Positions 32,014-39,618 of a stretch of DNA of 52,602 nucleotides are shown here, piece after piece. The notes beneath the pieces were generated by a model. It had not been told where the DNA came from. It saw only the letters and a program-made list of their open reading frames with translations, and ran no database searches. The DNA comes from Methylococcaceae bacterium TMED69 (GTDB lineage Bacteria > Pseudomonadota > Gammaproteobacteria > Ga0077536), in assembly GCA_002170535.1 (NCBI GenBank), contig NHDW01000006.1, positions 199,983 through 252,584 on the forward strand. The letters run 5' to 3'. A program made the position numbers and the translations under genes. Position 1 is the stretch's first letter; each line of letters opens with the position of its first letter.

Positions 32014-32459
32014 TCTTCTTTTTGACCAACCCAATCTTGAAACTTGTCTTCTCCACCCCTTATTCCCCAGTCTGAGTCGACAGTAAGCTTTGATGATATT
32101 CCACCTCTCGGGTTGCATACTATTACCAGCCTGAGTCGAGTCGGTTCGTATGCGCTCATCATGTCATCGTAAATCACGTTAATGATTCTTTCGTATGAAT
32201 AAATCTGTGACCTAAAGGCAAAGAAGTATTCTTTGAGAGATTTAAGCTCAATAACTTTGTCACCTGGATAAAACGTGATATACAACTGTGCAAAATCTGG
32301 CTGGGCCCTAACCCCTTCAAAAGTAAGTTCCGGAACCTTCATTTTTATTTCATAGGCTTCCCTAGAAGGATTTGGAATTGATTTAAGAATGTGCCTATTT
32401 TTTTGCCAATTTCTTTTCCGTCTATTTCTGCCAATTGGAGGCGTTGTTTCTTCGCTCAT
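32007..32459 (-). CDS. QueF-like T-fold protein without catalytic Cys
   Basis: 150 residues. [38 protein letters not shown] and [12 protein letters not shown] follow preQ0 reductase (QueF), a tunnelling-fold relative of GTP cyclohydrolase I. In QueF the second segment reads FTSLCPxTGQPDF; here the Cys is gone and one residue is deleted, and the His before the Glu of RNHGxFHE is Tyr. The Asp of QPDF, the Glu and the NPRGGIS end remain. So it cannot form QueF's thioimide intermediate and may bind a pterin or purine for another purpose. The stop overlaps the metH start. Confidence 0.8.
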   Translation of the reverse strand: MSEETTPPIGRNRRKRNWQKNRHILKSIPNPSREAYEIKMKVPELTFEGVRAQPDFAQLYITFYPGDKVIELKSLKEYFFAFRSQIYSYERIINVIYDDMMSAYEPTRLRLVIVCNPRGGISSKLTVDSDWGIRGGEDKFQDWVGQKEEW

Positions 32460-32460
32460 T

Positions 32461-33444
32461 TTAACCCCATGTTTGGTTAGTGCCCATGTGACCCCAAGCG
32501 GCGGTCTGTAAGTATTTAGGCTTTTTTAAGTCTAGATGATTAATGATTCCCTGAGGGCTTAGATCATAATCTGTTACGGGAAACTCTTCCCCGTTAACTA
32601 TCATTGTTGCTTCTACCGGTTGGTCATGTCCAATGGCGTACGCAAGATAAACATATACTTGGTTTCCTTCAGGTCTACGATTTAGAGTCTGCAATTTATC
32701 TACGGCAATTCGTCTAGCCATGTAAGCTGCTGATCGATCAACCTTTGTAGGATCCTTACCACTAAATGCTCCTCCCCCTACTGGAATTGCTGGTCCGTAA
32801 TTGTCGATTACGATCTTTCTGCCAGTTAATCCGGCGTCGGCGTCGAATCCTCCAAGATTCCAATCGCCTGCGGGGTTAGCAAAAATCTTTGTTTCCGATG
32901 TATCAAAACTAACGGTGCGGAGCCAACCCTTTATGTATCCTTCCAAGTCTTTTGTTTTTGCCATTTGGAAACTAGCAACCACTGAATCGATTTTATTTCC
33001 GCATAGTGTTACCTGTGTTTTTCCGTCGAAGGGATAAACCTTATAAAGCTGCTTACAAAGCTGGCGCGCTAAATAAAGTTCGTTTGGCACCATCTCTGGA
33101 TTGTCATCGCATGCATATCCGACCATGATTCCTTGATCTCCTGCGCCGCCTGTATCAACTCCTTGAGAGATAAAGTTACTCTGTTTTACAACGTTAACAT
33201 TAACCTTGACAGGTTTTCCATAGGTCTCTCTTACTATTTGCTCTATTGGCAAATCAGCATTAGTAGTTATTTCCCCAGTTACGTTTATTTCTCCGTGACC
33301 TCCCATGGTTTCTACTGCAACCCTAGAGTCGGGATCAAAACCCAAACAGTGGTCAAGTATCGCATCCGAAATAGTGTCACAAATTTTATCCGGATGTTTG
33401 GGAGTTACACATTCTGCAGTTTTGTATTTTCTACTTATCATCAT
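32461..33444 (-). CDS. metK: S-adenosylmethionine synthetase
   Basis: 327 residues from ATG 33444, which overlaps the previous stop as TAATG. It makes SAM from methionine and ATP. Hallmarks: AECVTPKHPDKICDTISDA, GGHGEINVTGEI, GAGDQGIMVGYA, GGFDADAGLTGRKI, GGGAFSGKDPTKVDRSAAY. It is about 55 residues shorter than the usual bacterial enzyme, with compaction mainly between domains, but the active-site blocks are intact. First enzyme of the methyl-cycle cluster. Confidence 0.95.
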   Translation of the reverse strand: MMISRKYKTAECVTPKHPDKICDTISDAILDHCLGFDPDSRVAVETMGGHGEINVTGEITTNADLPIEQIVRETYGKPVKVNVNVVKQSNFISQGVDTGGAGDQGIMVGYACDDNPEMVPNELYLARQLCKQLYKVYPFDGKTQVTLCGNKIDSVVASFQMAKTKDLEGYIKGWLRTVSFDTSETKIFANPAGDWNLGGFDADAGLTGRKIVIDNYGPAIPVGGGAFSGKDPTKVDRSAAYMARRIAVDKLQTLNRRPEGNQVYVYLAYAIGHDQPVEATMIVNGEEFPVTDYDLSPQGIINHLDLKKPKYLQTAAWGHMGTNQTWG

Positions 33445-33533
33445 TAATAATTTCCCCATCCGCAGTCACAAGGGTCACATTCGCAAGCCTCGCACGGCTG
33501 GAATAGTTTTTTAATATAGTTTATAATTCTCAT
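33444..33533 (-). CDS. 29-residue Cys-rich microprotein coupled to metK
   Basis: Too short for the ORF track. The frame opens with ATG 33533, overlapping the upstream stop as ATGA, and closes with TAA overlapping the metK start as TAATG. A basic helix (RIINYIKKLFQ) is followed by PCEACECDPCDCGWGNY, with five Cys in 11 residues, a likely metal or iron-sulfur site. The double coupling argues that it is translated. It might act as a metal carrier or regulator for the methyl-cycle enzymes; that is speculation. Confidence 0.7.
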   Translation of the reverse strand: MRIINYIKKLFQPCEACECDPCDCGWGNY

Positions 33534-33907
33534 ATTCCGAGATCCTCCATCATTTCATATAAACATTTTACACAATAAAGTTGAGATGAACAAGTGTTAT
33601 TTAACATAATATTTTTAAACACGAACCTGCTTTCGCAAGCAGTGCATGTTACATGACTAAAACTTTCTTGTTTCGACAAAATTTTTACAGCATCTAAATC
33701 AGATGATTTTTGTAATTCGTATCCTGGTTTCATGCTTGATTTAATTTTCGACAAATGGCCAGATAGGTTTTTTCGCCATTTAATACTAGAATGGTCTGTG
33801 TCCATGCTTTCTGGACCCCAGACCTTGGTAATAATTTTTCTCACTGAAACCCAATCGTTTGTTTCGGTTAGAATGTCAAATATTTGCTTTGTTTTACCAG
33901 TTAGCAT
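33530..33907 (-). CDS. Winged-helix/zinc-ribbon protein
   Basis: 125 residues from ATG 33907, with GGAG five bases upstream; the track start lies in that site. The N-terminal half (TKQIFDILTETNDWVSVRKI and following helices) looks like a winged helix, and the C-terminus has two Cys pairs, CTACESRF and YCVKC, forming a zinc ribbon. Probably binds DNA and may regulate the following metK operon, to which it is coupled. Confidence 0.65.
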   Translation of the reverse strand: MLTGKTKQIFDILTETNDWVSVRKIITKVWGPESMDTDHSSIKWRKNLSGHLSKIKSSMKPGYELQKSSDLDAVKILSKQESFSHVTCTACESRFVFKNIMLNNTCSSQLYCVKCLYEMMEDLGI

Positions 33908-33938
33908 TTTTTTCTCCATGTGCTATAAACATATGAAA

Positions 33939-34019
33939 TTATACTAACTTGTAAGCTTTTTTATAAAGATTTCCCGCAATTCCCTCGCACTTATGGCCCG
34001 CGCACCGCCCGCTGTTCAT
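33939..34019 (-). CDS. Candidate 26-residue GC-rich micro-ORF
   Basis: ATG 34019 to TAA 33939 encodes MNSGRCAGHKCEGIAGNLYK plus six residues. It is much richer in GC than anything nearby, and the C-x2-HKC arrangement could bind zinc. It follows the DnaJ-like gene by seven bases. The ribosome binding site is weak. The base bias could instead come from RNA structure or a recent insertion. Confidence 0.4.
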   Translation of the reverse strand: MNSGRCAGHKCEGIAGNLYKKAYKLV

Positions 34020-34030
34020 GAAATCTTTAT
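33963..34030. repeat. 11-bp inverted repeat around a GC-rich insert
   Basis: ATAAAGATTTC (33963-33973) is exactly inverted at 34020-34030 and encloses 46 bases of about two-thirds GC in an AT-rich region. The right arm includes the DnaJ-like stop codon. The plus strand continues with TTTTTG and could act as a terminator; the insert itself has little internal pairing and carries GCGGG three times. Confidence 0.6.
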
Positions 34031-34686
34031 TTTTTGCTTGTTTTTATAGATATGTCATATTCTTCTATTTCTTTTATTTTTCCACTACCGTGACAAGAAA
34101 AGCAAATTTTAGATATATGTTTTCCCCTACCCATGCACTGCGAACAGGTTGCAGAAGTTTTAACCATCATCGGGCCGTTCCTTACGAGTTTGTTTACTTT
34201 TCCAGTCCCAAAGCAATCAACACATGTTTTGACTATTTCGCCGCCCCTTCCATCACAAACTTTACAATTTCTCTGAACCCTTACTTTTACGGAAGTCTTT
34301 TTTCCTCCAGAGAACAACTCGTCTATGGACAAACTTAAGTTTATGGTTTTGTTCTTTCTCTCTGGCTTTCTTTCCTCGTGAATTTTAGAAGCCTGATCTC
34401 TCCAACTCGGTTCGAAAGGGTTAAATCCAGCGTTTCTGAAAAGGTCTTCGAAGGATTCGTAAGAATTTAAATTGCCGCCGTAACCCTGAGCGTCGTATTC
34501 ATGACGCTTTTCGGGGTCGCTGAGAACGCTGTAAGCTTCACTCACCTCCTTAAAACGCTCAGCGGCATCCTCGTTATCTGGATTACGATCTGGGTGATAT
34601 TTTTTAGCTAATTCTCGATAAGCATGCTTGATCGATTTATTATCAGAATTTTTATTAACACCCAAGATTGCATAAAAATCTTTCAA
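34027..34686 (-). CDS. dnaJ: DnaJ-like co-chaperone without C-terminal domains
   Basis: 219 residues if started at TTG 34686, which has GGAGGAG upstream and begins [13 protein letters not shown], the standard DnaJ N-terminus. The J domain with HPD (YHPDRNPDN), a short linker and four zinc-binding repeats ([32 protein letters not shown]) are complete. The two C-terminal beta domains that hold substrate are missing; the protein ends shortly after the zinc region. It may still recruit host DnaK, or redirect it. Confidence 0.9.
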   Translation of the reverse strand: MKDFYAILGVNKNSDNKSIKHAYRELAKKYHPDRNPDNEDAAERFKEVSEAYSVLSDPEKRHEYDAQGYGGNLNSYESFEDLFRNAGFNPFEPSWRDQASKIHEERKPERKNKTINLSLSIDELFSGGKKTSVKVRVQRNCKVCDGRGGEIVKTCVDCFGTGKVNKLVRNGPMMVKTSATCSQCMGRGKHISKICFSCHGSGKIKEIEEYDISIKTSKK

Positions 34687-34718
34687 AACTCCTCCGAAGA
34701 CCAAGTATAATTATGGCG

Positions 34719-35423
34719 CTACTGGATGTAGTTTTTCACTTTATAATCTTTGTACCATACATTTACGTTGAAAGCTATAGAAATTCTAGACTCTTCTGAC
34801 ACAAAAGATGTCACTGAGTGATTCATGTCTTGTGGAAACAATAACAGTCCTCCAGGCTGTGGATTGACCTGGACAGTCTGGGCGAGTCTAAAATTATTGT
34901 GGTCGTTTTGCCGCTGTGTTCCATACACAAAATTTATTTTTCCGGAATCCGCTTTACCTTCACGTATTTCCTTTGGTATCGAAACGTAAAAAACTCCAGA
35001 CAATCCCGCCATTGATTCGTTGTTATGGCAATGTAGTGGATTGTAATCTCCCGGGAGCTGTTCATTAATCCACATATCATTTATTTTGCATACAAAATTA
35101 CTAGTGGGGATTTTTGAATTTATGCATTTTTCGTTAAAATATTCCACATAAGAATAAGAAATTTTTTCGATTGTGTCGAAAAATTCTTCCCAATGAGGAA
35201 GCATTCTGGATGTTTTAAGGTTAACCTTTGTTTGTGAGCCGAAATTAAAAACCCCTGCTAATTGTTCGGAATGATCTTTTTTTGCTGGGTCGTTTAGCAT
35301 TTGTTTTGTACTAATTTTCAGAGATTTTGTCAAATTATCACTTAAATTGACTGCAAAAATAAACTGGTTGCCTAATCTTGTTATTCCTATTCCTGCTTCC
35401 TTGAGGCTTTCCTCTATGGTCAT
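34719..35423 (-). CDS. 2OG-Fe(II) oxygenase-like protein
   Basis: 234 residues. The C-terminal half has the double-stranded beta-helix pattern of the phage-type oxygenases: YNPLHCHNNESMAGLSGVFY for the first metal strand, GGLLLFPQDMNHSVTSF for the second His and RISIAFNVNVW for the closing strand with the 2OG-binding Arg. Such phage proteins are widespread; the substrate may be a tail protein, nucleic acid or small molecule. Confidence 0.75.
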   Translation of the reverse strand: MTIEESLKEAGIGITRLGNQFIFAVNLSDNLTKSLKISTKQMLNDPAKKDHSEQLAGVFNFGSQTKVNLKTSRMLPHWEEFFDTIEKISYSYVEYFNEKCINSKIPTSNFVCKINDMWINEQLPGDYNPLHCHNNESMAGLSGVFYVSIPKEIREGKADSGKINFVYGTQRQNDHNNFRLAQTVQVNPQPGGLLLFPQDMNHSVTSFVSEESRISIAFNVNVWYKDYKVKNYIQ

Positions 35424-35629
35424 TATAATTTCTCCAAATTTTCTTTTAAAATTTCTTTATATATTTTGCCGTTAACTAAAACGTCGTAAACTAGTGAAAT
35501 CTGTCTTATGTTTTTAGAAAAACTAAGACTACATTCGTAAGGGCCCTTTACAATTATTCCCTTTTCTCCCGATGGGTTTGTTTTTTCTAATTTTAAATTA
35601 GATACTTTAACTAAGTCACCAATTTTCAT
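35423..35629 (-). CDS. Small SH3-like barrel protein
   Basis: 68 residues from ATG 35629, overlapping the upstream stop as ATGA. MKIGDLVKVSNL, EKGIIVKGPYE and YDVLVNGKIYKEI match the barrel family almost exactly. The track start adds five residues from the end of the previous gene. Confidence 0.65.
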   Translation of the reverse strand: MKIGDLVKVSNLKLEKTNPSGEKGIIVKGPYECSLSFSKNIRQISLVYDVLVNGKIYKEILKENLEKL

Positions 35630-35898
35630 TCGTACCATGCCCAAGGTTCTACGTCGTTTGAAATTAATTCTCTTATACTTCCGTCGTCACATAGTATAGA
35701 GAAGAAGATTGCATTGTAATTGACCGAAATTGTTTGTTTAATTTCTATCAACGTTCCATATCCTCCGTTTACAACTATACCGTCAGAACTGTATTCGTAC
35801 CAATGAACCCTATCGTTAGGTCTAAATATATTGTTTTTATGGTATGAAGACTTATATTCCTTTAGTGTTTTTTTCTTCTCATCCAATTTCTTTTTCAT
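35626..35898 (-). CDS. SH3-like barrel protein with basic N-terminus
   Basis: 90 residues. A Lys-rich helix (KKKLDEKKKTLKEYKSS) precedes FRPNDRVHWYEY, GYGTLIEIKQT and FFSILCDDGSIREL, the barrel. The basic arm suggests nucleic-acid binding. It overlaps the upstream gene by 20 bases. Confidence 0.6.
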   Translation of the reverse strand: MKKKLDEKKKTLKEYKSSYHKNNIFRPNDRVHWYEYSSDGIVVNGGYGTLIEIKQTISVNYNAIFFSILCDDGSIRELISNDVEPWAWYE

Positions 35899-36514
35899 TG
35901 AAAGCCATCATGTTCAGTGTCAAAAATTCAAGTTGAGTCTGAAGACCTTCAATGCTCTCGTTTAATTCTTTGATTCTTTTTCGGTTTTTTTCTATATGCG
36001 ATCGTACTTTTAAAACACAGTCATTCATCGCTTCCGTAAAAATTTCCTGTTCTCCGTCCCAAACCGGTGTTGAGCCTCCTCTAACTTGAAGACTTTCTAT
36101 TGGAACTATCGGAGAATACATCATGTGTGCCATCTGTTCAGCGCCACTTTGATTGGATGCCAGAATCCATCCAATGTTCTCCCATCTAGACTGTACTTCC
36201 CAGAGGTAGTTACATAGGCCGGCATTTTTAAAATTTCTGATTATGTATAATAGGTTTTCTGACAACCGGTTTGATCGATACGTCAAAGACTGTCGGTTGC
36301 CCTGTTTCCACATATGTTTATTCTTAAACTGAAACTCTTCTACGACTCCGCGTGTATCATACCACCGATTTGGGTACCTTTTATCTGTTCGTTCACCAAC
36401 TATACATGCTGCTTCATAGTATTTTTTATACTCACTGACGTCTGTAAAGTCAGGGGTTATATATCTTTTTTTTATTAAGGGACTGATTACTTCCCAAAGT
36501 TCTTCGTTATTCAT
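35879..36514 (-). CDS. Hypothetical protein
   Basis: 211 residues from ATG 36514 with AGAGG upstream, starting right after the previous stop. Mixed alpha/beta with many aromatic residues (RYPNRWYDTRG, LWEVQSRWENIGWILA) and a C-terminal coiled coil (HIEKNRKRIKELNESIEGLQ). No family recognised. Confidence 0.6.
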   Translation of the reverse strand: MNNEELWEVISPLIKKRYITPDFTDVSEYKKYYEAACIVGERTDKRYPNRWYDTRGVVEEFQFKNKHMWKQGNRQSLTYRSNRLSENLLYIIRNFKNAGLCNYLWEVQSRWENIGWILASNQSGAEQMAHMMYSPIVPIESLQVRGGSTPVWDGEQEIFTEAMNDCVLKVRSHIEKNRKRIKELNESIEGLQTQLEFLTLNMMAFNEKEIG

Positions 36515-36516
36515 TT

Positions 36517-37311
36517 TTACCTCTTTGAAATTCTTGAGCAAGGATATGTTTTACAATCACCGTCGACAAGAACGTCGAAGGCAATTGACCCACTGTGGAT
36601 CATTGGTTTGGAACAGATGATGCCAAAATGCTTTTGGGTTACCCACGTTCCTTGTTCGTTTTGACCGGAAATAGTTAGAAAACATTTTTCACCTAGAGAA
36701 AATCTAGGACTTTCAATTTTCTTTAGTTTTCCTCTAACTGCATATCTTGCGCTTTCCCAAATTTTTTCAGATATATGAGGCAAACTTCCGTTACAATATT
36801 CTCCCAGCATTGACATTGCTCGAGCGCCGGCAGAATGCGTTGTCCAATACATACTGTTGTAGCAATTTCTAAGCTCGAGAACCAAAGCCATTTTTTTTCT
36901 AGTGTTTTCGCATGGTACCCATGGGCCGGTCAATTCAACCTCTCTGGCTTCAGCCATTAGTTTTTCAGCGAAAGCCTTTTGTTTTACAGATAAGCTCCAG
37001 CCCTTCCTGGTTTTAAAGGCGAAGTCTCTCAGCGCATGCTTGGTAGATGGGTTAATCAAAAACTCTGCTAGCCGATCCATTTCGTCTGCTTCCGGATTCG
37101 AAGGGACTTTCTTTACTCCCTCTAGAACCAAAGCGTCTATTTTGGCTCGCATGCGCTTTGTCAAAGCCTTTTTTCTTCCAAGTCGATCGAGCATTGCAGT
37201 ACAAAAATCATAGTCCCAATTGTAAAGCCTTTTAGCAGATGGGTCTTGATCGTATTCTTCGATCATCTTTTTCAATTCAAACATTCTTTGAGCAGCAGAT
37301 TTTCTAGCCAT
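36517..37311 (-). CDS. Basic helical protein with C-terminal SH3-like domain
   Basis: 264 residues. It has many Lys/Arg-rich helices with two similar modules, GRKKALTKRMRAKIDAL and GWSLSVKQKAFAEKLMAEA, and ends in a barrel-like domain (SLGEKCFLTISGQ, HFGIICSKP, FDVLVDGDCKTYPC). It is therefore a fusion member of the window's SH3-like family. Possibly a nucleic-acid-binding protein; function unknown. Confidence 0.6.
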   Translation of the reverse strand: MARKSAAQRMFELKKMIEEYDQDPSAKRLYNWDYDFCTAMLDRLGRKKALTKRMRAKIDALVLEGVKKVPSNPEADEMDRLAEFLINPSTKHALRDFAFKTRKGWSLSVKQKAFAEKLMAEAREVELTGPWVPCENTRKKMALVLELRNCYNSMYWTTHSAGARAMSMLGEYCNGSLPHISEKIWESARYAVRGKLKKIESPRFSLGEKCFLTISGQNEQGTWVTQKHFGIICSKPMIHSGSIAFDVLVDGDCKTYPCSRISKR

Positions 37312-37346
37312 TGTTCACCATGGTTGTTATTAATTACATAATTAAT

Positions 37347-37661
37347 TTAACCTATTGATTTGATTTCTGCACAGATTTTTTGATATTTTTTAATGTTTTC
37401 CATCATTTCTGGAATGACTTTATCTAGACCTTTTGGAGTTAGAATCCATTTACCTCTTTTTGGACTCTGCCAATATTTATTTGGGTATCCTCGATGGTTT
37501 TTTCTGCCGTAAAAATAACTTACAGCCCAACCTCGCTCAGAAAACCCATCTAAATTTCCGTGTTTGCTTAAATACAAAGCTCGACGGATATCTGCCCCAC
37601 AACAACCTGGAAAACAAAAAATATAAGTCGCAATAAAATTAATATTATTTGTTTTTTTCAT
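37347..37661 (-). CDS. Small winged-helix-like protein
   Basis: 104 residues from ATG 37661, 17 bases inside the end of uvsE, with GAGGG upstream. The order of elements (FPGCCGADIRRALYLSKHG, WAVSYFYGRKNHRG, GKWILTPKGLDKV) suggests a winged helix with basic wing. No named family. Follows uvsE in the same unit. Confidence 0.6.
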   Translation of the reverse strand: MKKTNNINFIATYIFCFPGCCGADIRRALYLSKHGNLDGFSERGWAVSYFYGRKNHRGYPNKYWQSPKRGKWILTPKGLDKVIPEMMENIKKYQKICAEIKSIG

Positions 37662-38568
37662 GCAGCCCTCTGTATCTAAGAACCGCCAGTTCTTTGGCTT
37701 TTGCTTCGATGACAACATCGATATCTAGACCGTGAGGATTAATGTAACCAGAAACATATTTTGAATGTGCACGGAAAACCGCTTTTGGGTTGTCAACCTG
37801 AGCCGTCTCGGAGTAGTGTGTGCACGGTTTGTGCCCTGCCCACGTTGAAGCAGCTAGATGAAGCGCCGTTTTTTCATCATCCTGACCAGGATGACACTGG
37901 TGATGATGATAATCGAACACAATAGGAATTCCGGAGCGTGAGTAAAATAGCTCATATAATTCTCTAGTTGAATAAAGGTTTGGACGATCATCGTTCTCCA
38001 GTGTAAGACGAGAAAGAACGGCGTTAGAAAGCCTAGAAGAGTTACTAAGCCAACGATCAGCAGCAGCCTGTTTGTCACCGTAAGCACCTCCTACATGAAT
38101 GTTGATCTTGGCCATTGGAGACCTAGGTTGGTGCATATAGTCCATAATCTTACCGTGTATTTCCAATTCGTGTAACGATTTTTCAACAACGCTTTGGTTT
38201 TTTGCGGCCAGCACTGTAAAAGCGCCGGGGTGAAACGACAGCCGAATGTCGTTTTCAATAGCAAACTTGCCGCACTGGTCTAGCAGAGACTTGCATGCAT
38301 TCCAGTTAGGTAGATCTTCTAACCTGTACTCTGAACACCATGGAGCCATAGAGGATGACATTCTGTATACAGATATATTGTTTTTGACATTCCATGGAAG
38401 AATGCGCCTAACTGCTAGTAAGTTTTGTTCGAATAGCTCGCCGACGTGCGGCAAACCTTTTTTGAGAAAAGTTGCTTTTCGGCAAGTTCTGCCGACAATT
38501 GCTTTTTCTGTTTCTGCTAGTGTCATGTTGATACACGCGTAGCCAAGATTAGTGGATCCTGTTTTCAT
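37645..38568 (-). CDS. uvsE: UV damage endonuclease (UvdE/UvsE family)
   Basis: 307 residues from ATG 38568 with AGGAG six bases upstream; the track ORF starts 61 codons too early. The TIM-barrel enzyme incises DNA 5' of UV photoproducts. Characteristic segments: GYACINMTLAE at the N-terminus, YRMSSSMAPW, LSFHPGAFTVL, INIHVGGAYGDK, LTLENDD and VFDYHHHQC, which supply the metal-binding His, Glu and Asp residues. Sunlight exposure makes such an enzyme useful for an aquatic phage. Confidence 0.93.
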   Translation of the reverse strand: MKTGSTNLGYACINMTLAETEKAIVGRTCRKATFLKKGLPHVGELFEQNLLAVRRILPWNVKNNISVYRMSSSMAPWCSEYRLEDLPNWNACKSLLDQCGKFAIENDIRLSFHPGAFTVLAAKNQSVVEKSLHELEIHGKIMDYMHQPRSPMAKINIHVGGAYGDKQAAADRWLSNSSRLSNAVLSRLTLENDDRPNLYSTRELYELFYSRSGIPIVFDYHHHQCHPGQDDEKTALHLAASTWAGHKPCTHYSETAQVDNPKAVFRAHSKYVSGYINPHGLDIDVVIEAKAKELAVLRYRGLHEKNK

Positions 38569-38662
38569 TAATACTCCTGAGGTTGTATACTTATTATATA
38601 GAAATATTCTATATTTTATAATATAATTTATAAGTTGTTTAGCTACACAGGTTTTGATAAAA

Positions 38663-38911
38663 ATGCCATACAAACAAAAAGGCTCAAAAAAATGCACGCA
38701 ATCTGATGGTACTAAAGGTTCATACAAGACCGTCAAAAAGGACGGAACCACGCGTTGTTATAAATCAAAAAAACAATACGATGCCGCAATGGCATGGGCT
38801 CACGAGTCAGAAGACAAATCAGATGAACAGACTGATAAATTCATCGCTTTACTCGAAGAGATAAATCTACGAGTTTTTATTAGAAACATTTTAAGAATCG
38901 AGAAAAGTTAA
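38663..38911 (+). CDS. Small basic protein with C-terminal tag-like helix
   Basis: 82 residues from ATG 38663. The N-terminal half is basic (MPYKQKGSKKCTQSDGTKGS, DGTTRCYKSKKQYDAAMAWA), a type seen in marine phages. The last 16 residues, INLRVFIRNILRIEKS, resemble the N-terminal LRxYIRxxL tag but at the C-terminus. The gene stop overlaps the next start as TAATG. First of three plus-strand genes divergent from uvsE. Confidence 0.65.
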   Translation: MPYKQKGSKKCTQSDGTKGSYKTVKKDGTTRCYKSKKQYDAAMAWAHESEDKSDEQTDKFIALLEEINLRVFIRNILRIEKS

Positions 38912-39264
38912 TGATTTATTTCTTATTTGTCTTTTTATTTTCCTGCGTTAAATCGACCCACGTCGAACATATAGAACGGGCTAGGAAATCATTTGAAGCT
39001 AGCAGTTGTTTGGATAGTTTAAAAAAAAATATACTTGATTCAGATTGTACACAAATGTATTATTCTGTTGTTAACGAATTCAATATTGTCATAAGATGCC
39101 ATAAGGATGACAAGGATAGAGGGAAATTTTGGGATAATTATTTTTTTATGATTTCACCATCATATTTAGAGTATGATGTTTCAGAACAAATTTTGGTGGC
39201 AAAACACACTATATGCTTAGATAACCAAACCAGAATACAAGCTTTTCCTCCGGAGGAAAAATAA
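38911..39264 (+). CDS. Small lipoprotein
   Basis: 117 residues starting MIYFLFVFLFSC, a very short lipoprotein signal with lipobox Cys at 12. The mature part contains four further Cys, perhaps two disulfides, fitting export to the periplasm. No family recognised. Coupled to the previous gene by TAATG. Confidence 0.65.
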   Translation: MIYFLFVFLFSCVKSTHVEHIERARKSFEASSCLDSLKKNILDSDCTQMYYSVVNEFNIVIRCHKDDKDRGKFWDNYFFMISPSYLEYDVSEQILVAKHTICLDNQTRIQAFPPEEK

Positions 39265-39267
39265 ACT

Positions 39268-39615
39268 ATGAATATCACAAAATCACAGATTAGAAGAATT
39301 ATTAGAGAGGTCGTCGAGGAAGAAGAAATTAATCCTTACGGTACCGGAAACTATTCCTATTACGACGAAGACGAAAACGAAGATATAATAGGCCATACGT
39401 GACTGAAGCATGGTAAGGTTCAGGATGAATCTTTAAGAGAAGCTTTAGGAATCAAAGGAAACCCTATAGGGAAGATTGTCCATCACGATCTAGAGCCCAA
39501 TGGTACCATCAATTATTACAATATTAAAATAGGGTCAAAAATCTACAAAAGTATCCCATCTAGAATGATAGAAGCTACCGACGTAAAGGAACACAGTCAT
39601 CCTCCTACGTCATAA
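39268..39615 (+). CDS. Tagged gene with an in-frame TGA
   Basis: The class B tag MNITKSQIRRIIREV starts at ATG 39268, with GGAGG upstream. After 44 codons a TGA (39400-39402) interrupts the frame, yet the same frame stays open for 70 more codons to TAA 39613. The joined sequence reads GHT-stop-LKHGKVQDESL and continues into IINYYNIKIGSKIYKSIP-like beta structure (NGTINYYNIKIGSKIYKSIP), where Trp at the stop would fit. The TGA is followed by C, a leaky context. Either a recent nonsense mutation, a sequencing error or programmed readthrough. The track misses both parts. Confidence 0.65.
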
Positions 39616-39618
39616 GAA

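Noticed and set aside
33963-34030. Hammerhead or twister ribozyme
   Set aside because: The conserved core sequences (CUGANGA...GAAA, or the twister loops) are not found on either strand within the repeat.
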